Below, piece after piece: positions 30,218-36,994 of a stretch of DNA of 40,498 nt. A program made the position numbers and the translations under genes. Positions within the stretch are counted from its first letter, which is position 1. Each line of letters begins with the position of its first letter. Origin of the DNA: Minisyncoccota bacterium (lineage in GTDB: Bacteria > Patescibacteriota > Minisyncoccia > Phycocordibacterales > UBA9973); contig JAGOSA010000002.1 in the NCBI GenBank assembly GCA_018062505.1, positions 11,948-52,445 on the forward strand, in the 5' to 3' direction. A model generated the notes under the pieces. It saw only the letters and a list, made by a program, of their open reading frames with translations. It did no database searches and had not been told where the DNA came from.

Positions 30218-31483
30218 ATGAGACTTGCTGCAATAGGTCTGATTCTCTTAAGCCTTACAATAGGTTTAACAGCATTTGGCCAAACAGCGACGCCGACTGA
30301 CACTCAATCCAAAATCAACAATCAAAACGCCGAAATCGCAAAGCTCGAAGCTGAAATCGCAGCATTCAAAGACCAGCTCGCCAAAACGCAATCGCAAGGG
30401 AATACGCTCGCAAACGCCGTCAAGGAAATTGACCTCAACCAGAAGAAAATCGAAGCTGACATGAAGCTCATCGAGCAAAAAATTGCCAAGAAAAATCTTG
30501 AGCTCAGTCAGCTCGGCAATCAGATCGACGACAAAAAAGATGCGATCAATGGGCTCATTGCTGCTGTTCGCGATGGTGCGCGGCGCATTGATGAAGCGGA
30601 TCACACGTCTTTTCTCATGTACCTCGTCCGTTCTGAATCAATGTCGGAAGCATGGCGCGAATTCGATGCTATTCAGACTATCGAATCACACCTCAACAAA
30701 AACATCAGCAGCCTGTCGACTGCCAAAGTCGATTTGGAAATAAAGAAAACTGATACAGAAACCGAGAAGCAGGATATTGTTTTGCTCAAGAAAAATCTGG
30801 AAACGCAGAAAAAAATAATACTCGCCAACAAGAACGAAAAAGAACGATTGCTCAAGGCGACCAAGAATGACGAAAGCTCATATAAGAAAATGATTGCCGA
30901 AAGCGAAAAGAAAAAGCAGGAATTCGAGGATGCACTCCGCAAAGTTGAAGAAAAAATCGATTATACTGTCAACATAAAAAATTTGCCGACAGGCATTGCT
31001 TTCGCTTGGCCGCTCGAAAAAATAATCATTACTCAAAAGTTTGGCGTGACAGCTTCTTCTGGAAGACTCTACAAATCAGGCTCGCATAGCGGCATCGACC
31101 TTGGGGCAGCGATAGGCACCCCAGTCTACGCAATGGCTGATGGCACTGTCGAGGGAACTGGCGACACTGATGTTCTCTGTCCTCGCGTTTCGTACGGCCG
31201 ATTTATTTTGATCAAATACAGTAACGGCCTAGCAAGCACGTACGGCCACTTGTCTGTCATTTCGGCCTCAGCTGGGCAGTCCGTCAAAAAAGGCCAGCTC
31301 GTCGGCTACAGCGGCAATACGGGCTATTCTACCGGCCCGCACCTCCATGTTTCGGTCTATGATCGCGATGCCGTTAACATGAAGACTTTGCCGTCCGTTT
31401 CGTGCAAGGGTAAGGTTTTAACTCAGCCAATTGCTGCCACAAGCGCGTACCTTGACCCATTAAAGTATCTTCCGGCTAATTAA
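30218..31483 (+). CDS. Secreted coiled-coil M23 peptidase (EnvC-like murein hydrolase or activator)
   Basis: 421 aa. A signal peptide (about 1-21, ending near AFGQ) is followed by a long coiled coil (about 27-245) and a C-terminal LytM/M23 domain. Zinc ligands are His290 and Asp294 (HSGID) and His377 in HLH, with catalytic His344 in GHL and His375; all are present, so it can be an active endopeptidase. The architecture matches EnvC and related cell-separation factors, which cut peptide crosslinks or activate amidases. It lies at the end of the cell-wall gene run. Confidence 0.92.
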   Translation: MRLAAIGLILLSLTIGLTAFGQTATPTDTQSKINNQNAEIAKLEAEIAAFKDQLAKTQSQGNTLANAVKEIDLNQKKIEADMKLIEQKIAKKNLELSQLGNQIDDKKDAINGLIAAVRDGARRIDEADHTSFLMYLVRSESMSEAWREFDAIQTIESHLNKNISSLSTAKVDLEIKKTDTETEKQDIVLLKKNLETQKKIILANKNEKERLLKATKNDESSYKKMIAESEKKKQEFEDALRKVEEKIDYTVNIKNLPTGIAFAWPLEKIIITQKFGVTASSGRLYKSGSHSGIDLGAAIGTPVYAMADGTVEGTGDTDVLCPRVSYGRFILIKYSNGLASTYGHLSVISASAGQSVKKGQLVGYSGNTGYSTGPHLHVSVYDRDAVNMKTLPSVSCKGKVLTQPIAATSAYLDPLKYLPAN

Positions 31484-31513
31484 TTTCTTCATTTTTGGCC
31501 CATACCTGCATGG

Positions 31514-31519
31514 TATAAT
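31514..31519 (+). promoter_or_regulatory. -10 box of the gene at 31526, leaderless
   Basis: Perfect TATAAT, 6 bases before ATG 31526. Confidence 0.6.
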
Positions 31520-31525
31520 GGCCAT

Positions 31526-32083
31526 ATGGAAAATAATCACGAACATAACGAAATTCCGACGAATTCGCCAAGAAAAAATAAAAAAACTCGCAATATAATC
31601 TTAATTATTGCTTTAGTTGTCATCGCTGCAGGTGCAGTCTGGTATGTAACAAAGCCAAAGTATGCATCGAACCTTATTGGAGGGGAATACGCTGTCGCTG
31701 GCATCACTAACGCTTTCGGCGCAAACCTCAAAATGGTTTCGCTCACAGCTGAGCCTGCACTCGTCGCAGAATCAATGGACAGACAGTACAAGCCATTCGT
31801 TACGGAAAAACTTTTAGCAGAATGGAAAGCGGATCCGACAAAAGCTCTCGGACGACAGACATCAAGCCCATATCCAGACAAAATTGAAATCGCTAGCGTC
31901 AGCAAAGTTTCCAAGAAAAGCTACGTGGTCACCGGCAATGTCATCGAGGTTGCAACAGGAACAAAAGGTGCAGTCACAACCGTTTCCGTTTACCCAGTTA
32001 CGCTTACGTATAAAAACATCAGAGGCGTCTGGCTCATCGATGAAGTAGTAAAAGGCGAAACCGCAGCAGCAACTCAGGAGTAG
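31526..32083 (+). CDS. Membrane-anchored hypothetical protein, 185 aa
   Basis: I do not recognise a named family. A polar cytosolic N-terminus (about 1-22) is followed by one membrane helix (about 24-41) and an outward domain of about 145 residues. The outer domain has an alpha/beta pattern similar to small NTF2-like domains: helices with MDRQYKPFVTEKLLAEW, then strands KSYVVTGNVIEV, TTVSVYPVTLTYK and GVWLIDEVVKG. That similarity is only a visual impression. It follows the M23 peptidase gene but has its own promoter, and a terminator follows it. Confidence 0.7.
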   Translation: MENNHEHNEIPTNSPRKNKKTRNIILIIALVVIAAGAVWYVTKPKYASNLIGGEYAVAGITNAFGANLKMVSLTAEPALVAESMDRQYKPFVTEKLLAEWKADPTKALGRQTSSPYPDKIEIASVSKVSKKSYVVTGNVIEVATGTKGAVTTVSVYPVTLTYKNIRGVWLIDEVVKGETAAATQE

Positions 32084-32110
32084 TATCTGTAAAATAATAT
32101 CAGTAAATTG

Positions 32111-32140
32111 AAAACCACCTTTCACGAGGTGGTTTTCTTT
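32111..32140. terminator. Bidirectional terminator
   Basis: AAAACCACCT-TTCACG-AGGTGGTTTT, between convergent genes, with T-rich sequence on both strands. Confidence 0.85.
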
Positions 32141-32175
32141 GAGTAGGGTGTATATTAGATTGTTTTGTGTAAATA

Positions 32176-32703
32176 CTATTTGTGCATGCGCATTTTCATC
32201 ATGCCCGCGCCGCCGTGGCCTTTGCCGGCTTCCATTTTCATACCGAACATCATGAAGTCAGCGGGAATATTATTTTCAGTAGCCCAGTTTTTGAGCGAAT
32301 CCATTTGCGTTTTCATTGCTGCTCGCTTTTCATCTTCAGTTTTTCCTTCCATGCTTGAACGAAGTGATTCAAGTTCTGCTTTTTTGGCAGTTATCTTGTC
32401 TGCTTGGTCTTGCGTGATTTTTCCGTCGGCAACAGCTTGCTTGAGACGATCGGCAAAAGCTTGCTCGTGCTCTTTTTCCATCTGTGCTCGCTGTTCGTCA
32501 AATACAGCTTGCACGTCTGTTGTACTGAGATTGAACTTGGTAGCAATAGCATTGACGAGGCTGCTCATTTGGTTGCCTGCTCCAGCTGTCGAATTTGCGG
32601 CCTTAGAAACACCTGCACCCGCAAATACGAGGCCGAGGGCAATGATTGCACTGCCTGCCAATACTCTCTTCTTAGACGTTTTGCTCTTTCCGTTTGTATT
32701 CAT
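32176..32703 (-). CDS. Secreted helical protein with Met/His-rich tail, 175 aa
   Basis: A signal peptide (about 1-35, cleavage near VSKA-A) is followed by a helical, charged body (about 45-150), resembling secreted DUF2680- or Spy/CpxP-type proteins by composition only. The tail GKGHGGAGMMKMRMHK and the preceding FMMFGMKM are rich in Met and His and could bind copper or another soft metal. It lies 60 bases after the kinase gene of a two-component pair on the same strand, so it may be regulated by, or feed back on, that system. Role is inferred. Confidence 0.7.
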   Translation of the reverse strand: MNTNGKSKTSKKRVLAGSAIIALGLVFAGAGVSKAANSTAGAGNQMSSLVNAIATKFNLSTTDVQAVFDEQRAQMEKEHEQAFADRLKQAVADGKITQDQADKITAKKAELESLRSSMEGKTEDEKRAAMKTQMDSLKNWATENNIPADFMMFGMKMEAGKGHGGAGMMKMRMHK

Positions 32704-32763
32704 ATATTTTTACTAAAAATATTACTGATAATAACGAGACTCGGCCCGATCGTTTGCCTAGCC

Positions 32764-33879
32764 TCAGTTACTATTGTAATTAAGTAAAGATGAAGGAATT
32801 CTAAAGATCAAAGATGTTCCTTTGCCGACTTCGCTTTTGACAGTGACAGTACCGTCGATTTTGTCGAGGGCTGCCTTAACAATAGAGAGACCAAGTCCGC
32901 TGCCGCCAGTCTGGCGAGAACGGCTCTTGTCCGCACGGTAGAAGCGCTCAAATACTTTTTCTGTATCTTCTTCGCTCATGCCGATGCCTGTATCAGTGAC
33001 TGTAATAATCACAGCTCCCGAGCTTTCTTCTTTCTCGAGCTTTGTCATAACAGTTCCGTTCGGCTTGTTGTAGTTGATGCCATTTTTGACGGCATTGAGG
33101 AGAATTGCTTCGACGAGAGATTCATTGCTCGAAAGCATAATATCTTCTTTCGGCAATTCGCAAGCGAGATTGATGCTGTTTGCTTTTGCCACGATAGCAA
33201 GGCGCTCGTTTGTTTTGACAACGAGCTGATTGATGTTGAAAGGCGCCATGGTTACAGGAGAGGCAGTGCCGTCTTCAGACATTCGCGAAAGAGTGAGCAA
33301 GTCGCTAATGATCCGGCTCATGCGATCGACTTCTTCGAGATTGCTTTCAACATGCTTTGCGTTTGCAGAGGTTGCATGTCCTTTGCCTTTCTGCTCAGAT
33401 AATTGATTTTCTAGTTCCGTTTTGAGAATGCTGAGCGGCGTGCGAAGTTCATGCGAAGCGTCGCTCAAAAATCTTTTTTCGCGCATATACGATTGCTTGA
33501 GAGGGGAGAGCGTCCACTCGGCGAGTTTGTAGCTAAGGCCTCCAGCGATCAGCAACAGGAATCCGTTTACTAAAAACAGCAAATTAACGAGGTCTTCGCG
33601 AACATCGTCAGGTGTCGGATAACCAGAAGGGTAGTTTGGACGCACAATGCGGTCGCTTGCTTCAATTTCGCCGATTATTTGCCCACCAACAATAGCTGGT
33701 CCGCGGAATCTTGTTTCAAGTCGCGCTGAAAAAACCGAATAGAGAACGCTACTCGACACAAAGAGAATGCCGCCAAGAATAATGACGTAGATAAACGTCA
33801 GCTTAATAATCGAATGGCTAAGCCGTTTATCAAACGAGCTGATATCCTTTGCCCCAGACTGTCTTGATCCTTCTTGCAT
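32764..33879 (-). CDS. Membrane sensor histidine kinase
   Basis: 371 aa. Two membrane helices (about 27-49 and 98-118) enclose a short outer domain of about 48 residues. There is no clear HAMP; the linker reads AEWTLSPLKQSYMREKRFLSD. The HisKA box DASHELRTPLS has phospho-accepting His143. The ATPase domain has N-box NAVKNGINYN, G1 DTGIGM and G2 GGSGLGLSIVKAAL. It overlaps the end of the response regulator gene by 50 bases and ends in TGA. It is an OmpR/PhoB-class kinase; the signal is unknown. Confidence 0.93.
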   Translation of the reverse strand: MQEGSRQSGAKDISSFDKRLSHSIIKLTFIYVIILGGILFVSSSVLYSVFSARLETRFRGPAIVGGQIIGEIEASDRIVRPNYPSGYPTPDDVREDLVNLLFLVNGFLLLIAGGLSYKLAEWTLSPLKQSYMREKRFLSDASHELRTPLSILKTELENQLSEQKGKGHATSANAKHVESNLEEVDRMSRIISDLLTLSRMSEDGTASPVTMAPFNINQLVVKTNERLAIVAKANSINLACELPKEDIMLSSNESLVEAILLNAVKNGINYNKPNGTVMTKLEKEESSGAVIITVTDTGIGMSEEDTEKVFERFYRADKSRSRQTGGSGLGLSIVKAALDKIDGTVTVKSEVGKGTSLIFRIPSSLLNYNSN

Positions 33880-34492
33880 ATTTGTATGGTAATTTCTTTC
33901 TTAGATTCTTGAGGTGAACGTCGACCACATTACTGAAGAGGTCGTGGAATTTATCCCAGACATGTTCGAGTATATCATCTCGAGTAACAACTGCGCCCTT
34001 GTTGCGGAGGAAAAATTCGAGCATGCCATATTCGCGAAGCGTGAGGTCGACGGGCTGTTCGGCAATCGAAACATTTTGCGTTTTGGTATCGAGCACTAGT
34101 TCGTCGAGAACAAGAATGTCGCTCGTCGAAATAACCGGACGTCTCATGAGTGCGCGGATGCGAGCTACAAGCTCGTCGAATGAAAATGGCTTAACCAAAT
34201 AGTCGTCCGCACCAACATCTAGTCCCAGAATCTTTTCGTCTGTTTCATCTTTTGCTGTCAGGAAAATGATCGGCGTCTTGTAGCCTTGCAAACGAAGGTT
34301 GCGGCAAACCGCAATGCCGTCGCGCTTTGGCATCATGACATCGAGCACAATCAGGTCGTAATTGCCGTATTTTGCGAGCTGTTCGCCCACTTCTCCGTCA
34401 AAGGCAAAGTCTACGGCATATCCGCGTTTCTGGAGGCCTTCTACGAGGTTCTTATTGAGTTTTGGTTCGTCTTCTACTACTAATATTTTCAT
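33830..34492 (-). CDS. OmpR/PhoB family response regulator
   Basis: 220 aa. The receiver domain has an acidic pocket near residues 7-9 (EDE), phospho-acceptor Asp51 in VLDVMMP, Thr79 and Lys101 in DDYLVKPF. The C-terminal winged helix (about 125-220) carries DLTLREYGMLEFFLRNKG and VDVHLKNLRKKL as recognition helix, and ends GKGYQLV. It is a DNA-binding transcription factor. First gene of the unit with the kinase and probably the secreted Met/His-rich protein. A TATACT box lies 8 bases before the ATG. Confidence 0.95.
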   Translation of the reverse strand: MKILVVEDEPKLNKNLVEGLQKRGYAVDFAFDGEVGEQLAKYGNYDLIVLDVMMPKRDGIAVCRNLRLQGYKTPIIFLTAKDETDEKILGLDVGADDYLVKPFSFDELVARIRALMRRPVISTSDILVLDELVLDTKTQNVSIAEQPVDLTLREYGMLEFFLRNKGAVVTRDDILEHVWDKFHDLFSNVVDVHLKNLRKKLPYKYARRIKTVWGKGYQLV

Positions 34493-34500
34493 ACATATCT

Positions 34501-34506
34501 AGTATA
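34501..34506 (-). promoter_or_regulatory. -10 box of the response regulator operon
   Basis: TATACT on the minus strand, 8 bases before the ATG at 34492. Confidence 0.5.
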
Positions 34507-34585
34507 TACCGTAATTATGAAGAAATTCTGAAGCACCACAAAGCCAAAAAGTGGCTAGTTTTAAGCATATTTTTTGATTAGGTTT

Positions 34586-36058
34586 TTACTTCTCCAAATC
34601 AAGTATTTCATCAATCCTAATCTGAGAGACAAATTCAGGAACGTGGGAAACGAGAATCATTGCGCCCTCATATTCGTCGAGCGCTTTGGCAATTATAGGC
34701 AAGTGACGGAAGTTAATGTGGTTTGTTGGCTCGTCCAAAATGAGAAGCCCAGGTTTCTGCAGAACAAGTCGAGCAAATGCAACGAGTCCTTTTTGTCCTT
34801 CAGAGAGGCTGCCGATCTGTGTATTAATGATGTCTCCAGTAATGAGGAATTGAGCAGCCGTCGAGCGAATTTTGTGTTCGTTCTCGCGCTCGCCAGATGA
34901 AATCATTCCAGAAGTGAGGGAAGCGAGAACTGTGTCATTGAAATCGAGTGTAGAAAAGTCTTGGCGATAGTAGCCGACGCGAACGCCGTCAGAAATAGTC
35001 GTGCCTTCAGCAGTGTTGGTTGCGATTTTTTCGAGCAATGTTGATTTGCCGATGCCGTTTGGTCCTTGCAAAAGCAAGTGCTGCTTCTTTTTGAGCGAAA
35101 TGTTTGCTTTGTGCTTTGTAATTTTACCTGTCTTCATTGTTGTGAATGAAGAAATAGTAATTATTTCGCCGATTATGTCGCCCTGAGAGGGAATAGTGAA
35201 AGGACGAATTGTTTTATCTTCTTTGCGGACATCGACAAGATCTTCTTCAAGTTCTTCGGCCATTTCGCGCATGCGCTTAGCAACGAGACGCATTTGTCCG
35301 CCTTTATTCGCAAACTTGTTTGACTGATCTTTTTTCTCTTGGATCTTTTTGGCGAGCTGGGCATTCTTCATGTTTTCGCGCTCGACGCGAGCAGTGATTT
35401 CTTTGACCACGTCGTGGTAGTTACCGTCGTACTGTTCGATCTTTTTTGTATAAATGTCTAGGTACAAGACGCCTTGAGTAAATGAGTTCAAGAATTCAGC
35501 ATCATGGGAAATGACGATGACGCTTTTGTCATACTTTTGGAGGAATTCAGTGAGGTGCGCGATGCCAGCCTTGTCGAGGTTGTTTGTTGGTTCATCGAGC
35601 AAGAGCAAATCAGGATTCTGAATAAGTGCAGACGCAAGCAAAAGGCGAGCCTGCTGTCCGCCAGAAAATGTTTTGATGATGCGATCGTGAACTTTTTCGT
35701 GGCCTTTGAGGTGGACGATTTCAAGAACGTCGTCGATCAAGACGTCTATATTGTAGATTTTCTTCGGAAAGCACTTTTGGAAAAAGTCTCGGACAGTGAG
35801 CTCCATTTCTTCGCGCGGAATAACCTGACGAGAAATGGCGATTGAAACACCGTTGACGACATTGATGATGCCTTCTTCTGGCTGGAATTCTTTTGTTATT
35901 AGCCCGAAAATGGTACTTTTGCCGGCGCCGTTCTGTCCCATGAGCGTGATTTTGCGGCCTCGGCGAATAGAAAAGCTAACCTCCTCGAGGATGGGCTTGT
36001 TGACGTTGTATTCGAATGAGACATTCTCAAATCTGACTATTGCATCTCCGCGTGACAT
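34586..36058 (-). CDS. ABC-F family ATPase
   Basis: 490 aa, soluble, two ABC ATPase domains and no membrane part. First domain: Walker A GQNGAGKST (41-49), signature FSGGQQARL, Walker B LLLLDEPTNNLD. Then the charged helical linker of ABC-F proteins (about 215-280), which reaches into the ribosome in studied members. Second domain: GPNGIGKST, LSEGQKGLVAFARL and LLILDEPTNHI. Members act in translation, rescuing stalled ribosomes or giving antibiotic protection; which subfamily this is (EttA, Uup, YfmR or YdiF type) is not clear. The minus-strand -10 box TATAGT ends 4 bases before the ATG. Confidence 0.92.
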   Translation of the reverse strand: MSRGDAIVRFENVSFEYNVNKPILEEVSFSIRRGRKITLMGQNGAGKSTIFGLITKEFQPEEGIINVVNGVSIAISRQVIPREEMELTVRDFFQKCFPKKIYNIDVLIDDVLEIVHLKGHEKVHDRIIKTFSGGQQARLLLASALIQNPDLLLLDEPTNNLDKAGIAHLTEFLQKYDKSVIVISHDAEFLNSFTQGVLYLDIYTKKIEQYDGNYHDVVKEITARVERENMKNAQLAKKIQEKKDQSNKFANKGGQMRLVAKRMREMAEELEEDLVDVRKEDKTIRPFTIPSQGDIIGEIITISSFTTMKTGKITKHKANISLKKKQHLLLQGPNGIGKSTLLEKIATNTAEGTTISDGVRVGYYRQDFSTLDFNDTVLASLTSGMISSGERENEHKIRSTAAQFLITGDIINTQIGSLSEGQKGLVAFARLVLQKPGLLILDEPTNHINFRHLPIIAKALDEYEGAMILVSHVPEFVSQIRIDEILDLEK

Positions 36059-36062
36059 ATGA

Positions 36063-36068
36063 ACTATA
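36063..36068 (-). promoter_or_regulatory. -10 box of the ABC-F gene, leaderless
   Basis: TATAGT on the minus strand, 4 bases before the ATG at 36058; TTATAG one base further out would leave 5. Confidence 0.45.
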
Positions 36069-36131
36069 ACAGTACCTCATTTTGGCTTATTTTCCAACAT
36101 TTATGACGCAAAATGGCAATATTGCAGTCTA

Positions 36132-36160
36132 TTGACAAAATAGGTTAAAGTGTATATAAT
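36132..36160 (+). promoter_or_regulatory. Consensus sigma-70 promoter
   Basis: TTGACA-17 bp-TATAAT, fully consensus and correctly spaced; about 36 bases of leader to ATG 36203. Confidence 0.8.
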
Positions 36161-36202
36161 ATAGGTAGTTCACTTGAATCTATAAAAACTAAAAAGACGA
36201 CT

Positions 36203-36730
36203 ATGAAAAATATCTTCGCGATCTTCGCACTAGGATTATTACTATCAACTGCAGCGCAAGCTCAAACGAGAACTGCACCTGATACGACAGAATTACCTGA
36301 AGTAACAAGAACTGTTATTAAGCCAGGAATACTATTTGCTCCACAAGGTGTCATAAACTTTGGAAAAAGCAAAGAAGGCTTTAGTACAAGTTTGCCGGTT
36401 TTTGGAACCGTAGCGATAACTATAGATGGTATTGTGACACTCACACCCTTCTATAATTTCTCAAACAATGCCACTGGTTTAGCATTTGAATATGCAATCA
36501 ATGACAGAGTTGGAATGTACGGCGTATTCTCTAAGACAGTAATATTCCCGAAAGAATCGTTTAGTTCTGAATATGTAGGAATTGGCATCGATCGTGCAGT
36601 CGCAAACAATGCAGCATTCGCGTTTATTGAAATCGGTTTCGATACTGGTGCAAGAAACTATATCGGTTCAATTGGTACATTTATCCCACTAAGCTGGGAG
36701 CCGGGCAAAAAAGCAAAAAATAAAAAGTAA
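36203..36730 (+). CDS. Secreted hypothetical protein, 175 aa
   Basis: A clear signal peptide (about 1-20, ending AAQAQ) is followed by about 150 residues of alternating hydrophobic/polar strands (GVINFGKSKEGFSTSLPVFG, then VTLTPFYNFSNN, then GMYGVFSKTVIF) and a basic tail KKAKNKK. The strand pattern with many aromatic and small residues is beta-rich and looks like part of a beta-barrel or beta-sandwich; it is too short for certainty. It has the best promoter in the window and a strong terminator, so it is probably abundant. Family not recognised. Confidence 0.7.
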   Translation: MKNIFAIFALGLLLSTAAQAQTRTAPDTTELPEVTRTVIKPGILFAPQGVINFGKSKEGFSTSLPVFGTVAITIDGIVTLTPFYNFSNNATGLAFEYAINDRVGMYGVFSKTVIFPKESFSSEYVGIGIDRAVANNAAFAFIEIGFDTGARNYIGSIGTFIPLSWEPGKKAKNKK

Positions 36731-36752
36731 TGAGGTGGTTTGATTAATGGCG

Positions 36753-36788
36753 AACTGGAGCAACATAATGTTGTTCCAGTTTTTTTAT
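36753..36788 (+). terminator. Strong intrinsic terminator
   Basis: AACTGGA-g-CAACA pairs with TGTTG-t-TCCAGTT around TAA, followed by TTTTTT. Confidence 0.9.
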
Positions 36789-36814
36789 TGCATAATATAT
36801 TTTTTAATAATGCA

Positions 36815-36845
36815 TTGACATCATTTCATTGATGCATGATATAAT
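36815..36845 (+). promoter_or_regulatory. Promoter of the large surface-protein gene
   Basis: TTGACA and TATAAT separated by 19 bases, longer than ideal. TGCAT (36811-36815) and ATGCA (36832-36836) form an inverted repeat around the -35 box, which could be an operator. Confidence 0.5.
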
Positions 36846-36994
36846 AATGAGTGTCACGGCGACGCACATCAAGATGAGAGGCCCAATGGTTTGGAGCCGA
36901 CAATCTTCTTATTATTAAATAAGGTCGCAAACTACATTATTAATAATTTATTTAGCGATTACTGCCACAGGGGCAGTAGCGTTACTTTTAATTT
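36846..36994 (+). promoter_or_regulatory. Long structured 5' leader of the surface-protein gene
   Basis: About 150 bases lie between promoter and ATG, unlike the leaderless genes elsewhere. Possible structures are a 7-bp hairpin GGC-CCAA-TGGT-TTGG-(A)-GCC near 36880-36898, closed by CGGC/GCCG pairing, and ACTGCC-ACAGG-GGCAGT at 36960-36976 shortly before the start codon. It matches no riboswitch class I know by eye. Confidence 0.45.

Noticed and set aside
32165-32716. Cysteine/serine-rich plus-strand frame of 183 codons
   Set aside because: Antisense to the secreted Met/His-rich protein gene, which has a signal peptide and terminator on the correct strand.
34542-34556. Terminator between the ABC-F gene and the response regulator gene
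   Set aside because: Only a 5-bp AGCCA/TGGCT stem with a poor T-run; too weak to claim.
36846-36905. Cyclic-di-GMP-I or purine riboswitch in the leader
   Set aside because: Some short sequences look similar (CACG, ACGCAC, TGGTTTGG), but the conserved core and helix order of neither class is present.
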